Below are positions 26,687 to 35,351 of a stretch of 64,000 bases of DNA, piece after piece (the stretch's first letter is position 1; every line of letters begins with the position of its first letter). The notes beneath the pieces were generated by a model. It saw only the letters and a list, made by a program, of their open reading frames with translations. It had not been told where the DNA came from and ran no database searches. Origin of the DNA: Aureispira sp. CCB-QB1 (lineage in GTDB: Bacteria > Bacteroidota > Bacteroidia > Chitinophagales > Saprospiraceae); NCBI RefSeq assembly GCF_000724545.1, contig NZ_JHBV01000021.1, forward strand, positions 62,001 through 126,000, read 5' to 3'. The position numbers and the translations under genes were made by a program.

Positions 26687-27730
26687 TTAAGGCTTCATAC
26701 TCATTTCTACTATTTGATAACCATCCCATTGTACTTGGCTGGTGGTATTTTCTTTTTTAATTTCAAAAACACCATCAAAATGCTCTTTTTTGAAGTCTAT
26801 TGCATCATAATTAATCGGCAAAACAACTGTTCCTTCTTGATTCAATATTCCTCTTTTTCCATTTTTAGTAACGACAAACAAAGGCTGCTGTGCTATATTT
26901 AATGTTGTCCTAGACCATTGTACCAAATCAATTTGAGCATATGCCACCTCTAAGATTGATTTATTATCAATATCCACTACCCCCCATAGGTTCTTTTCCT
27001 TAACTAAAAATTGTGTCTTCTTTTTAGAATATTTATTCACCGTTACAATCGGCTTCAGTTGCTCTTTTTCAATCGGAATAATTGGCTTCAAATTCTCATT
27101 CAATACGCCCCATTTATCATCTTGCTGAACCAATAAAAAAGTTTCTTTTTGATTATACCTTGTATTATTAACCACCTCCTGTACCGTACTGTACGATGTA
27201 GTTAATGTCTGATTTTTGTGTTGGGGATTAAATAACTTCCATTTACCTTCATATTTTAATGCCAAAACATCATTGTACCATTCAATTTCTGAACAACTGG
27301 CAGATAGCAAAAATTTTCCATCTGTTTTTGCCAACCCCCAAGAGGTTCCTATCCGCACCAACACAACATCTCCCATCAAACGAGGCATAATACCATTGGC
27401 TTTTAACAGCGTTTCGCCTTTCAAATTCAATAGCAGTTGCTCAGCTTCTTTTTTTCCTATCAAATAGTTCGTATGCGTATATTGCATTGAATAATCTTTG
27501 GGGTTAAAATGGATTCTATCTAGTGCCAATAAAGTATCGTATTGCATTGCAACAACAGCTCGACCACCTGCCAAACAAAAGCCCCATTTCCCCTTTTGAT
27601 TTTGTGCAAAATAATGCTGCTGATCAAAATCAATTATTTTTTTCATTCTAGCGTTCTGATGTAGTTGTTGTGCTTGTGTTGCCAAATGAAGCAAACAAAG
27701 AACGATTATGTATATGGATTTTAATTGCAT
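26687..27730 (-). CDS. Secreted WG-repeat protein
   Basis: This 347-residue exported protein has a signal peptide (IVLCLLHLATQAQ). It contains at least five WG (KWGF/Y-like) repeats: GKWGFCLAGGRAVVAMQYD, TSWGLAKTDGKFLL, DDKWGVLNENLKPIIPIE, NLWGVVDIDNKSILEVAY and KRGILNQEGTVVLPINYD. Such repeats form beta-rich solenoids or propellers and occur in surface and periplasmic proteins. No other domain is visible. The function is unknown. It has its own well-formed promoter and no co-directional partner. Confidence 0.85.
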   Translation of the reverse strand: MQLKSIYIIVLCLLHLATQAQQLHQNARMKKIIDFDQQHYFAQNQKGKWGFCLAGGRAVVAMQYDTLLALDRIHFNPKDYSMQYTHTNYLIGKKEAEQLLLNLKGETLLKANGIMPRLMGDVVLVRIGTSWGLAKTDGKFLLSASCSEIEWYNDVLALKYEGKWKLFNPQHKNQTLTTSYSTVQEVVNNTRYNQKETFLLVQQDDKWGVLNENLKPIIPIEKEQLKPIVTVNKYSKKKTQFLVKEKNLWGVVDIDNKSILEVAYAQIDLVQWSRTTLNIAQQPLFVVTKNGKRGILNQEGTVVLPINYDAIDFKKEHFDGVFEIKKENTTSQVQWDGYQIVEMSMKP

Positions 27731-28098
27731 AATTTGTAGGTATTGTAATGATTATCAAAATTATATTAGTGGGAATATTTCTATTTGCTCTTTTTTTACC
27801 CAAAAAGGGGCACAAAGATACAATGTAAAAAATTATTAATCAAATAATTATCAAAAATTATTATTTTTTCATCCTTGATATTTAATGCACTATGTTTATA
27901 TAAGAGCAACTATAAGACCTAATTTTTCTATTTTTTTGTATATTTTTAGAGTGGTCTGTGAACTTTTATAGAAAATACTTAGTTTAAAATATAAGCAAAG
28001 TTGTTTTTTATTGTAACTTTATAAAAAGCAGCTTTCTAAAACTTAAACACAACAGCCAACTATTAACATCATCAACCGTGCTAAAATCAAAACGATCA
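27731..28098. other. Divergent intergenic region
   Basis: Contains the promoter of the WG-repeat gene. On the plus strand, TAACTTTA near 28013-28020 is a near match to the -7 box and could drive the prs-like/NAMPT pair. No gene is seen. Confidence 0.5.
27813..27844 (-). promoter_or_regulatory. Bacteroidota-type promoter of the WG-repeat gene
   Basis: On the minus strand TTTG (27841-27844), 20 bases and TATCTTTG (27813-27820) match the consensus exactly, 83 bases upstream of the start codon. Confidence 0.82.
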
Positions 28099-28947
28099 AT
28101 GAACACAATGAATTTGAATTTAGATCCTTTATTCACTCCCCTTGGAAAAGAAAATAGCATTCAGTTTCAGTCTTTTACTTTTTCTGGCGGCGAACCTCAC
28201 ATCAAAATCCAAAGCGACCTTAAGCTAGTAGATGAGGTGACAATTACCCATCGTATCAATTCTTTTAATGATATGGGCTTGCTTTTGATTGCAGTAGATG
28301 CACTTCAACGCTCAGGAATCAAGGCAATCAATTTGATCATTCCTTATTTTCCTGCTGCCCGCCAAGATCGAGTTATGGTAACAGGAGAAGCCTTATCTGT
28401 TAAAGTATATGCCGAATTGATCAACAATCTAGCCTTAAAACAAGTCACCATCTATGATGCCCATTCAGAAGTAGCGATTGCTCTTCTCCAAAATTGCAAT
28501 GCCGTTACCAATCATGCTTTTATACGCCAAGTCATTGCGCAAACAGGTAATGTAAAACTAGTCTCTCCCGATGGAGGAGCACTAAAAAAAATCTATAAAG
28601 TTGCCGCTGCTTTAGGAGGTATGGACGTTGTAGAAGGGTCTAAATCTAGGGATGTAAAAACTGGTCAACTATCGGGCTTTAAAGTTTATTCTGATGATTT
28701 AGAGGGTGCCGATTGTCTTGTTGTCGATGATATTTGTGATGGTGGAGGTACGTTTATGGGATTGGCGACAGAACTAAAAAATAAAAATGCAGGAAAACTA
28801 TATTTGGCAGTTAGTCATGGCATTTTCAGCAAGGGACTGAGCGACTTAGCTCAATATTATGATGTTATTTTCACTACAAATTCTATTCGTACGATGGATG
28901 CCCATCCTCAACTAGTTCAAATAAACTTAGCCAATGGCTTGCTATAG
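28099..28947 (+). CDS. Short PRPP-synthetase-like protein (ribose-phosphate pyrophosphokinase family)
   Basis: This 282-residue protein belongs to the Prs family, which moves pyrophosphate from ATP to ribose 5-phosphate. It shows ARQDR (RQDR at 88-91), the PRPP-loop VVDDICDGGGT (208-218) and the catalytic flexible-loop Lys182 and Arg184 (SKSRD, spaced as in the KRR of classical Prs). It is ~30 residues shorter than housekeeping Prs, and the usual DDIIDTAGT loop is DDICDGGGT. Start: ATG 28099 (MNTMNLNLDPLF) or 28108 fits better than the GTG at 28078. It lies 55 bases upstream of a NAMPT-like gene, so it likely supplies that enzyme with PRPP. An alternative is the ADPR-pyrophosphate synthetase of NARP1-like pathways. 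Confidence 0.85.
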   Translation: MNTMNLNLDPLFTPLGKENSIQFQSFTFSGGEPHIKIQSDLKLVDEVTITHRINSFNDMGLLLIAVDALQRSGIKAINLIIPYFPAARQDRVMVTGEALSVKVYAELINNLALKQVTIYDAHSEVAIALLQNCNAVTNHAFIRQVIAQTGNVKLVSPDGGALKKIYKVAAALGGMDVVEGSKSRDVKTGQLSGFKVYSDDLEGADCLVVDDICDGGGTFMGLATELKNKNAGKLYLAVSHGIFSKGLSDLAQYYDVIFTTNSIRTMDAHPQLVQINLANGLL

Positions 28948-29002
28948 CAAAAAAATGCCTAAACAAGATTAAAAAAATTTAAAAACAATAAAATAGAAGA
29001 CA

Positions 29003-30457
29003 ATGAATCCATTATTATATACTGACGGATATAAAGTAGACCACAGAAGACAATACCCTGATAATACATCGCTTGTCTATTCCAACTGGACACCTAGAAA
29101 AAGTAGGATAAAAGGCATTGATCAAGTTGTTTTCTTTGGTTTACAATATTTTATCAAAAAATATATCTTAGAAGATTTTCAACGCAACTTTTTTGACCAA
29201 CCTAAGGACAAGATCATCCAACAATATGCTCGTAGAATCAACAACTATTTAGGACCTAACTCGGTAGGAACAGAGCACATAGCAGCCTTACACGACTTGG
29301 GTTATATCCCCATGGTTATAAAAGCATTGCCAGAAGGAGTCAGTGTTCCTATCCGTGTGCCAATGTTTACCATGTACAATACAAAACCTGAGTTTTTTTG
29401 GTTGACAAATTATTTTGAGACACTACTATCTGCTACGGTTTGGATGCCTTGTACTTCTGCTACTTTGGCAAAAAAATATCGTCAAATTTTAGATAAGTAT
29501 GCACAAGAAACAGCCAGTGACCTTAGTTTTGTAGATTGGCAAGGACACGACTTTTCTATGCGTGGAATGGCGGGTTTAGAAGCTGGAATGATGTCTTCAG
29601 CAGGACATTTACTAAGCTTTACGGGTACCGATACCATTCCTACTATTGATTTTTTGGAGCATTACTACAATGCCGATTCGGACAAAGAATTGGTGGGAGG
29701 TAGTGTTGCTGCAACAGAACATTCTGTTATGTGTATGGGAACCAATTCTGGCGAATTAGAAACATTTGAACGTCTGGTGACAGAGATTTATCCCAATGGA
29801 GTTGTATCCATTGTATCAGATACTTGGGATTTGTGGAAGGTGCTGACAGAATATCTTCCTGCCTTAAAAGCTAAAATTTTGGCTAGAGATGGAAAAGTCG
29901 TTATTCGTCCTGATAGTGGTGATCCTATTGATATTATCTGCGGTAATCCAAATGGTAAAACGGCTATTGAGCGTAAAGGAGTTGTTGAAAGTCTGTGGGA
30001 AACATTTGGAGGAACCACTAATTCCAAAGGGTACAAAGAATTAGATCCGCATATTGGAGCTATTTATGGTGATAGCATTACTTTAGAACGTGCTACTCAA
30101 ATTTGTGAGCGTCTAAAACAAAAAGGGTTTGCTTCTACCAATGTTGTGCTAGGAATTGGTTCTTTTACTTATCAATACAATACAAGAGATACCTTTGGTT
30201 TTGCGATGAAAGCGACCTATGGTGAAGTAGATGGCGTAGGACGAGAAATTTTTAAGGACCCTATCACTGATGATGGAACCAAAAAATCAGCAAAAGGTCT
30301 CATCAAAGTCATCAAAGAAAATGGTACCTATACGTTGGTCGATCAAGTCAGTTGGGAAGAAGAGAAAAAAGGAGCCATGCAAGAGGTATTTAGAGACGGA
30401 AAATTATTAATTGATTGGAGTTTACAAGAAATTCGTACAACTCTAAAAAATTTCTAA
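29003..30457 (+). CDS. nadV: Nicotinamide phosphoribosyltransferase-like enzyme (NAMPT/NadV)
   Basis: This 484-residue cytoplasmic enzyme should make NMN from nicotinamide and PRPP. It matches human NAMPT (491 residues) throughout: TDGYKVDHRRQYP at the N-terminus, FTGTDTIP with Asp210 (the acidic residue that selects nicotinamide over nicotinic acid), ATEHSVM with catalytic His240, VIRPDSGDP for phosphate binding, NSKGYKEL and the C-terminal FKDPITDD. It follows the short Prs-like gene by 55 bases, forming a two-gene salvage unit. It is followed by a terminator. The related NARP1 enzyme Namat looks similar, so the exact phosphoribosyl donor is by inference. Confidence 0.92.
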   Translation: MNPLLYTDGYKVDHRRQYPDNTSLVYSNWTPRKSRIKGIDQVVFFGLQYFIKKYILEDFQRNFFDQPKDKIIQQYARRINNYLGPNSVGTEHIAALHDLGYIPMVIKALPEGVSVPIRVPMFTMYNTKPEFFWLTNYFETLLSATVWMPCTSATLAKKYRQILDKYAQETASDLSFVDWQGHDFSMRGMAGLEAGMMSSAGHLLSFTGTDTIPTIDFLEHYYNADSDKELVGGSVAATEHSVMCMGTNSGELETFERLVTEIYPNGVVSIVSDTWDLWKVLTEYLPALKAKILARDGKVVIRPDSGDPIDIICGNPNGKTAIERKGVVESLWETFGGTTNSKGYKELDPHIGAIYGDSITLERATQICERLKQKGFASTNVVLGIGSFTYQYNTRDTFGFAMKATYGEVDGVGREIFKDPITDDGTKKSAKGLIKVIKENGTYTLVDQVSWEEEKKGAMQEVFRDGKLLIDWSLQEIRTTLKNF

Positions 30458-30490
30458 TTCAACACAACCTCATAACTAATTGATTTACTG

Positions 30491-30528
30491 AGCAAAAATT
30501 CTATTTAGATAGGATTTTTGCTTTTTTT
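30491..30528 (+). terminator. Rho-independent terminator of the NAD salvage unit
   Basis: AGCAAAAATTCTAT (30491-30504) pairs with ATAGGATTTTTGCT (30509-30522), one wobble, then a T-run. Confidence 0.9.
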
Positions 30529-30706
30529 ATGGGAAAAATCCTACAACAGCACCAACTCACAAAAAACTAATTAACAAAATATTACACATTCTAAAATATC
30601 GCCTTTAACATTCAAAAACGAGAAATTCACAACTTATTGTTTTTGAATAGGTTAAACAGGTCAATTAGCTTTGTATAAATTCACAATCACTTAATTTATA
30701 TAAACT

Positions 30707-31693
30707 ATGAAAAAAATCTTGTATCTTTTTTGTGTGTTAGGAGTTACTCTTGCCTGTTCTAAGCAAGAATCAACTAACCTAACCAATAACGTCCCACAGG
30801 CAAGAAACAGTTCAGCTGATGTGGTTTATTATTACAAAGGGAAAACTTATCCCTTGCATTTCTTAGAAGGCAATACAGGAAACTTTGTTGAAGATGAAAA
30901 TTTAGAAGCTCTAGAACTAGCCACCAAAGGCAAACCTCTAACTAGCTTTGAATTTTCTTATCACCCTTCCAATCATCATTTCTTATTTGACTCTGAATTT
31001 GAGGCATACGACTATGTCGAGAAAAATGGCTATCCCCTTATTGGTCGAAAATTTAAACTCGCACACCGAATTGATGAATTAAGAATTTTATTACTCAACA
31101 AGTATGGAGAACGTTTGGACTTTAACAATCCTAACATTTACACCGAGGCTTTACAACATATTAAGGGCATCTATACCGAACTAAAAATTGCCAATGACTT
31201 GCCCAAACGAATAGAAGACTTTATTGGTAAAAAAGAAGCCCATAAAAATCAACGATCTGGTCCTTTAATGCAGGTATTTGTACACGATAATATGCAAGGC
31301 AATATGCTCGACATAGAAACAGCACCAAATACAGTTACTTGGACACATGGAGCTTGGGGCTGCTATAGAACAACAGCCAACCCTGACTTATCAAAGGAGT
31401 TCCAAGCCAATGGAAATAATTGGGATGGTTGTATTTCTTCATTTTGTGTAAATTATGTAGACGGCGCAGATGGTGTCTGTTATGCCTTGTATAAGGACAC
31501 GCATTATGCGCAGTATGCTTGTAGTAGGCATAAAATGGTTATAAGAGAAGGGCAAGGTATTCAAGAAGCTTGTATCCCTTCCCTAACAAACAGAGTATGG
31601 ATGCCACTCTGTGGGCATATGAACGATCAAATTTCTAGTATTCGAATCAAAGTAGCTTGGCAGGGATGCCCACTTGATTGGAGTGATTTATAA
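30707..31693 (+). CDS. Lipoprotein with predicted beta/gamma-crystallin-like C-terminal domain
   Basis: This 328-residue protein starts with a lipoprotein signal (GVTLAC, Cys17). Residues ~20-185 are of no known family (HFLEGNTGNFVEDENLEALE). From ~190 to the end a Cys-rich region (eight cysteines) resembles a beta/gamma-crystallin pair: MQVFVHDNMQGNMLDIE is strand-like. The double-clamp calcium motif (N/D)(N/D)XX(S/T)S appears as NDQISS (306-311), with a near match DGCISS (240-245). Such domains bind Ca2+ and stabilise extracellular proteins. The call rests on motif pattern only. It is followed after 16 bases by an outer-membrane protein gene, likely co-transcribed. A TAGCTTTG at 30666-30673 fits the -7 box. 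Confidence 0.65.
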   Translation: MKKILYLFCVLGVTLACSKQESTNLTNNVPQARNSSADVVYYYKGKTYPLHFLEGNTGNFVEDENLEALELATKGKPLTSFEFSYHPSNHHFLFDSEFEAYDYVEKNGYPLIGRKFKLAHRIDELRILLLNKYGERLDFNNPNIYTEALQHIKGIYTELKIANDLPKRIEDFIGKKEAHKNQRSGPLMQVFVHDNMQGNMLDIETAPNTVTWTHGAWGCYRTTANPDLSKEFQANGNNWDGCISSFCVNYVDGADGVCYALYKDTHYAQYACSRHKMVIREGQGIQEACIPSLTNRVWMPLCGHMNDQISSIRIKVAWQGCPLDWSDL

Positions 31694-31709
31694 ATTTAAA
31701 CAAAAACTA

Positions 31710-32384
31710 GTGAAAAGAAAATATTTATTCTTAATAGTATTTTTCTTACATATACTATTAACAAATAGTCAAGCACAACACAAAATCAGTGCTTATGGGG
31801 GATGGACGGCTTCTAAAATTCAAACTTTTCTAAGCCCTGATGCCAAAAAAGGTCCCATTTTTGATGACTTGTTTGCCCTTCCTGTACTTCATAAACCTTA
31901 TCTAGCTTTTGAATATGAGTACGACTGGAAAAAACTTCGACTCTCTACTGGTCTTTCTATTGCCATCTGGGGAAGTAGTGCATTTTGGGGAGATCCTGAT
32001 ATTTGGGCAGAAATGTATTTGAATCTTCCTATTATCGCTGGTTTTCGATTGGATTTGCCTAAAAACTGGAATCTAACAATAGAAAGTGGCTTTGAAGCAG
32101 GAATGCGATTGACCAATTTAGGTATTTACTTTTACCCTGATGACTATGAGTTTAAATTCAGAGGTAATCTAAATGCCATCTTAGGAGCAGAAGCCAACTG
32201 GAAACAATTTAGATTGGGTACCCGTTTACAAGTTGGATTAACAACCTTTAGGTATTGGAATGATGACATTTGGTTCAAGCATTCTGGATTAACAACCTAC
32301 TTAGGCTATACTATTTGGGATTCAAAAATTGCCAAAGAAAAACGTGCCAAGCGATTAGCAAAACAGCAAGCAGAAGAAATGTAG
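31710..32384 (+). CDS. Outer-membrane beta-barrel protein (PorT-like size)
   Basis: This 224-residue protein starts at GTG 31710, where a good signal peptide begins (KRKYLFLIVFFLHILLTNSQAQ); a TTG at 31674 would overlap the previous gene and give a worse N-terminus. The body alternates amphipathic beta strands (FEYEYDWKKLRLSTGLSIAIW, split by loops) as in small outer-membrane barrels of the PorT/outer-membrane beta-barrel group. The C-terminus ends in a charged tail (KEKRAKRLAKQQAEEM). It starts 16 bases after the crystallin-domain lipoprotein. A decayed copy of its last ~45 codons lies just downstream (32460-32590). Confidence 0.7.
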   Translation: MKRKYLFLIVFFLHILLTNSQAQHKISAYGGWTASKIQTFLSPDAKKGPIFDDLFALPVLHKPYLAFEYEYDWKKLRLSTGLSIAIWGSSAFWGDPDIWAEMYLNLPIIAGFRLDLPKNWNLTIESGFEAGMRLTNLGIYFYPDDYEFKFRGNLNAILGAEANWKQFRLGTRLQVGLTTFRYWNDDIWFKHSGLTTYLGYTIWDSKIAKEKRAKRLAKQQAEEM

Positions 32385-32405
32385 CTTATAAAATTTGAGT
32401 TTGTG

Positions 32406-32446
32406 GAGCAAGGACTTCCATTTGAGAAGTTTTTGCTCTTTTTATT
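32406..32446 (+). terminator. Rho-independent terminator
   Basis: GAGCAAGGACTTC (32406-32418) pairs with GAAGTTTTTGCTC (32426-32438), two wobbles, then a T-rich run. It lies between the outer-membrane protein gene and the decayed copy of its end. Confidence 0.85.
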
Positions 32447-32459
32447 TTTTATCAAACTT

Positions 32460-32590
32460 TAAGGCACGCATACTGCATTTCTATTTTCAGATTATAAACA
32501 CCTTGGAATCACTACCTATATTGCTTATACCATCTGAGATTCAACAATTTCCAAAGAAAAACACATCAAGCAACAACACCCATAATCAAC
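32460..32590 (+). pseudogene. Decayed partial copy of the outer-membrane protein gene at 31710-32384
   Basis: In the frame of 32505 the sequence reads YKHLGITTYIAYTI, a stop (TGA 32535-32537), then DSTISKEKHIKQQ. The intact gene ends with FKHSGLTTYLGYTI, W, then DSKIAKEKRAKRLAKQQ. The Trp codon has become a stop, and upstream similarity (TAF versus TTF) fades after ~10 codons. This is a remnant of a tandem duplication, sitting beyond the terminator of the intact gene. It is too short and broken to be coding. Confidence 0.75.
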
Positions 32591-32782
32591 TAACAATCAA
32601 CAACAAATAAAAAACAAAATAGTATTAGTTGAGGCAGACATCTCCTAGAGCATTATTTTTAACTGTTCTTCAGCAATTTATTATTGGTTTTTTATTGAAA
32701 AAAGTTATATTTATAATCCCTTTCTCTCCCAAAGTTATTGAGTATTTAATTTATTTTATAACTTTTGTTCCCCACACGTCTT

Positions 32783-35278
32783 ATGAAATGTCCCTTACTA
32801 CTTACAGTAATTTTCTGTTTGTTTTGTTTTAATAATTGGCTTCAAGCACAAAGCATAACAGGAACTGTTCTCAACCAAGAAACACAAGCTCCTATTGAAA
32901 ATGCCTTAGTCGAATTACTGAATCACAGTCCCATTATTTCAGCGACAACCAATGCTGAAGGGAAATTTGTTCTACGTGATATTCCTATAGGAAAACATCG
33001 CCTATCTATTGATGCAGAAGACTATTTGCCACAAGTATACGCTTTTGAAACAGGGCAAACAGCCCGCATACAAATCCAACTTACTCCCTTTAACGAAGAT
33101 GCCGAAACGACAGTAAGGGAACGTTTAAATACAAAAATTACAACAGCTTCTCAAAATTCAGAGAGTTTATTAAATGCACCTGCTTCTGTTCATATTGTAA
33201 CCAATCAAGAAATAGAAGAACGAGGGTATACTTCGTTAACAGATATTTTAGAAGATATTCCCGAAGTAGAAATTCAAGATAAGGCAACAGGGGTTTATTA
33301 CAACCACATCACTGTCAGAGGTATTCAAGGATCAGAACGTTTTTTGATTTTGCTAGATGGAATGCGCATCAACTCAATGGCAACTACTCAACATACTGTT
33401 GATAAAAACTTTCTCATTCGATACGCCAAACGAGTAGAAATTATTCTAGGTCCCGCTTCTGCATTATACGGAGCCGATGCCTTTACAGGCGTAATTAATA
33501 TTATTTCTAAAGATGGTTATAAAACACAACGGGCAGAAATAGAAGGCAGTTATGGTATGTACCATACTACTGAAAATAACTTTTTTACAGGATTTGGAAA
33601 TAAAGATATTTCATTTAACTTAAATGGTGGGGTTTACTATTCCAAAGAACCTAATTTGAGTAAGCTTTATCCTCAAGAATTCGCATGGCACAACAATCAA
33701 TATAGCACCAATGGTTATGTCCTTAATAACTTGTCTAGGACAGATACAACTCAAATTGATATTGCCCCCTTTGATCTTACTCGTTTGGCTTATTTTGCGC
33801 ATGGAAAACTAAATATAAAGCAGCTTGAATTAGGTGCCATGCACAATACCCAAACACATAGTTCCTCCTTGGGAAACAAACCTGGCTTTTCCCCTTATAT
33901 TCCAGAAGCACAGTATAGTATATCCTTAACCAATGCTTACGTAAAACATCTTTGGAAAAAGAAGCCTAATAGTAAAGTTTCTATTTTGTCTAGCCTCAAT
34001 TGGAATTATTACAATATCAACAACAATTCTAAATTCATCAATTTCTTTACCAGTTATAAGAAAGGGTTTAAATATGGTTTTAACCACAACATCAAATTAA
34101 ATGAGTCGATCAATATCAGTCTGCACAAGAGGCATAATTTGATTGTGGGGCTTTCCTATCAATACACCTATGGACTTCCCAAAAGTAGTGATTTGCCTTT
34201 TCAATACAACCCATTTCAACCCGCAGCAGATCAAAATTTTTATTATATAGGTACCAATGTGGAAGATAAAAATGGAACCAATCAGGCTGTTGCTTCTAAA
34301 TTTTATTTCTTTGACCAACATTATGCAGGGACATTTTTACAATATCAGGGAAACATCAATAATTTTTTGTTGATAACCCTAGGAGCTCGCTTTGATTATA
34401 GCGCCTCTAAGCTCAAAGATAGTGATAATGTACAGCAATATTATGATATTAACCCTCGCTTGGGAATTGTTATAAAACCAGTGGAGACCCTCCGTTTTAA
34501 ATTGTTTTATGGAGAAGCATTCCTAGCACCTTCTCCAGAGAAAAGATTTGAACATTTTGGGAGTTTTTCTATAGAAAATGACCAAAATGGTGATTTTAAT
34601 GCCTTTAGAGGTAATTTTTGGCATTTGCCCAATCCTGACTTAGCACCCGAAAAAATTAGAAGTGCGGAGTTTTCTACCAGTTATACCAACGAGCAATTAT
34701 CCTTAAGTTTAGGTGGGTATTATAATTCGATTACGAACTTGGTTGATTTAGAAATAACTTTTGGAGAAGAGTTTCTTGGAATTCCCATTGATGTTGTTGA
34801 GCGATCTGTTAACAAATCGACCGCTTATTCTTATGGAGGTACTTTTAAAGCTCTATTTCAACATTATTTTGACCAGAGAAAAACGACTAAAATTAACGTC
34901 TATGCAAGCTATTCTCTCTCTGATGGTCGGGTGAATGATAGTTTGCCTCTTATTTTTTCGGCACAACATACCGTCAAAGCAGGCTTAACCTTTAAGTATA
35001 AGAGATTAAATATTCACGCTCGTGGCTTCTTTAGAACATCTAGCTTCAATCAATTAGGCGTTGGGAATCAACCATTCTTTTTATTAAATGCATTTGCTAA
35101 TTATAGAATTTATGAAAGTAAACGAAAAAAGTTTGCCTTAGATATTTTTGTTAGAGTTCGCAACCTTACAAACGCACGATACTATAACATGACTCAAGTA
35201 GCAACTCCTGTATTTGAACAAGCACCACAAGATCCAATTCGAGTAACCGCAGGTTTGCGAGTACGTTTTGTAAAATAA
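32783..35278 (+). CDS. TonB-dependent receptor with N-terminal carboxypeptidase-regulatory-like domain
   Basis: This 831-residue outer-membrane receptor takes up an unknown ligand with energy from TonB-ExbBD. I chose ATG 32783 (MKCPLLLTVIF, a good signal peptide ending LQAQ) over the TTG at 32765. A CarboxypepD_reg-like domain (SITGTVLNQETQAPIENALVEL) follows at ~25-105, then a plug domain (SVHIVTNQEIEERGYTSLTDIL, DGMRINSM, GPASALYGADAFTGVINI) and a ~22-strand barrel ending in RVTAGLRVRFVK with the C-terminal aromatic/basic signature. No SusD partner is adjacent. The ligand cannot be predicted. It is also not part of a recognised uptake operon. Confidence 0.93.
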   Translation: MKCPLLLTVIFCLFCFNNWLQAQSITGTVLNQETQAPIENALVELLNHSPIISATTNAEGKFVLRDIPIGKHRLSIDAEDYLPQVYAFETGQTARIQIQLTPFNEDAETTVRERLNTKITTASQNSESLLNAPASVHIVTNQEIEERGYTSLTDILEDIPEVEIQDKATGVYYNHITVRGIQGSERFLILLDGMRINSMATTQHTVDKNFLIRYAKRVEIILGPASALYGADAFTGVINIISKDGYKTQRAEIEGSYGMYHTTENNFFTGFGNKDISFNLNGGVYYSKEPNLSKLYPQEFAWHNNQYSTNGYVLNNLSRTDTTQIDIAPFDLTRLAYFAHGKLNIKQLELGAMHNTQTHSSSLGNKPGFSPYIPEAQYSISLTNAYVKHLWKKKPNSKVSILSSLNWNYYNINNNSKFINFFTSYKKGFKYGFNHNIKLNESINISLHKRHNLIVGLSYQYTYGLPKSSDLPFQYNPFQPAADQNFYYIGTNVEDKNGTNQAVASKFYFFDQHYAGTFLQYQGNINNFLLITLGARFDYSASKLKDSDNVQQYYDINPRLGIVIKPVETLRFKLFYGEAFLAPSPEKRFEHFGSFSIENDQNGDFNAFRGNFWHLPNPDLAPEKIRSAEFSTSYTNEQLSLSLGGYYNSITNLVDLEITFGEEFLGIPIDVVERSVNKSTAYSYGGTFKALFQHYFDQRKTTKINVYASYSLSDGRVNDSLPLIFSAQHTVKAGLTFKYKRLNIHARGFFRTSSFNQLGVGNQPFFLLNAFANYRIYESKRKKFALDIFVRVRNLTNARYYNMTQVATPVFEQAPQDPIRVTAGLRVRFVK

Positions 35279-35351
35279 ATACTATCTTAGTTTAATACGT
35301 AGCTGTGTTGTTACTATTTTTTTTCGTTTTATCACCCCAATTATCACAATT

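Larger units (their letters stand above)
32385..32782. other. Intergenic region with terminator and gene remnant
   Basis: About 400 bases before the TonB receptor gene. Apart from the terminator and the decayed copy, the last ~150 bases are AT-rich; TATTG and TAACTTTTG near 32736-32768 could form a promoter close to the start codon. Confidence 0.5.

Noticed and set aside
26597-26902. 101-residue plus-strand ORF at the 3' end of the WG-repeat gene
   Set aside because: Overlaps the WG-repeat reading frame antisense and contains no recognisable features.
28099-30457. Phage origin of the prs/NAMPT pair
   Set aside because: No phage structural, integrase or replication genes and no att-like repeats were found near it, and base composition looks similar to the surroundings. 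The pair also occurs in bacterial chromosomes.
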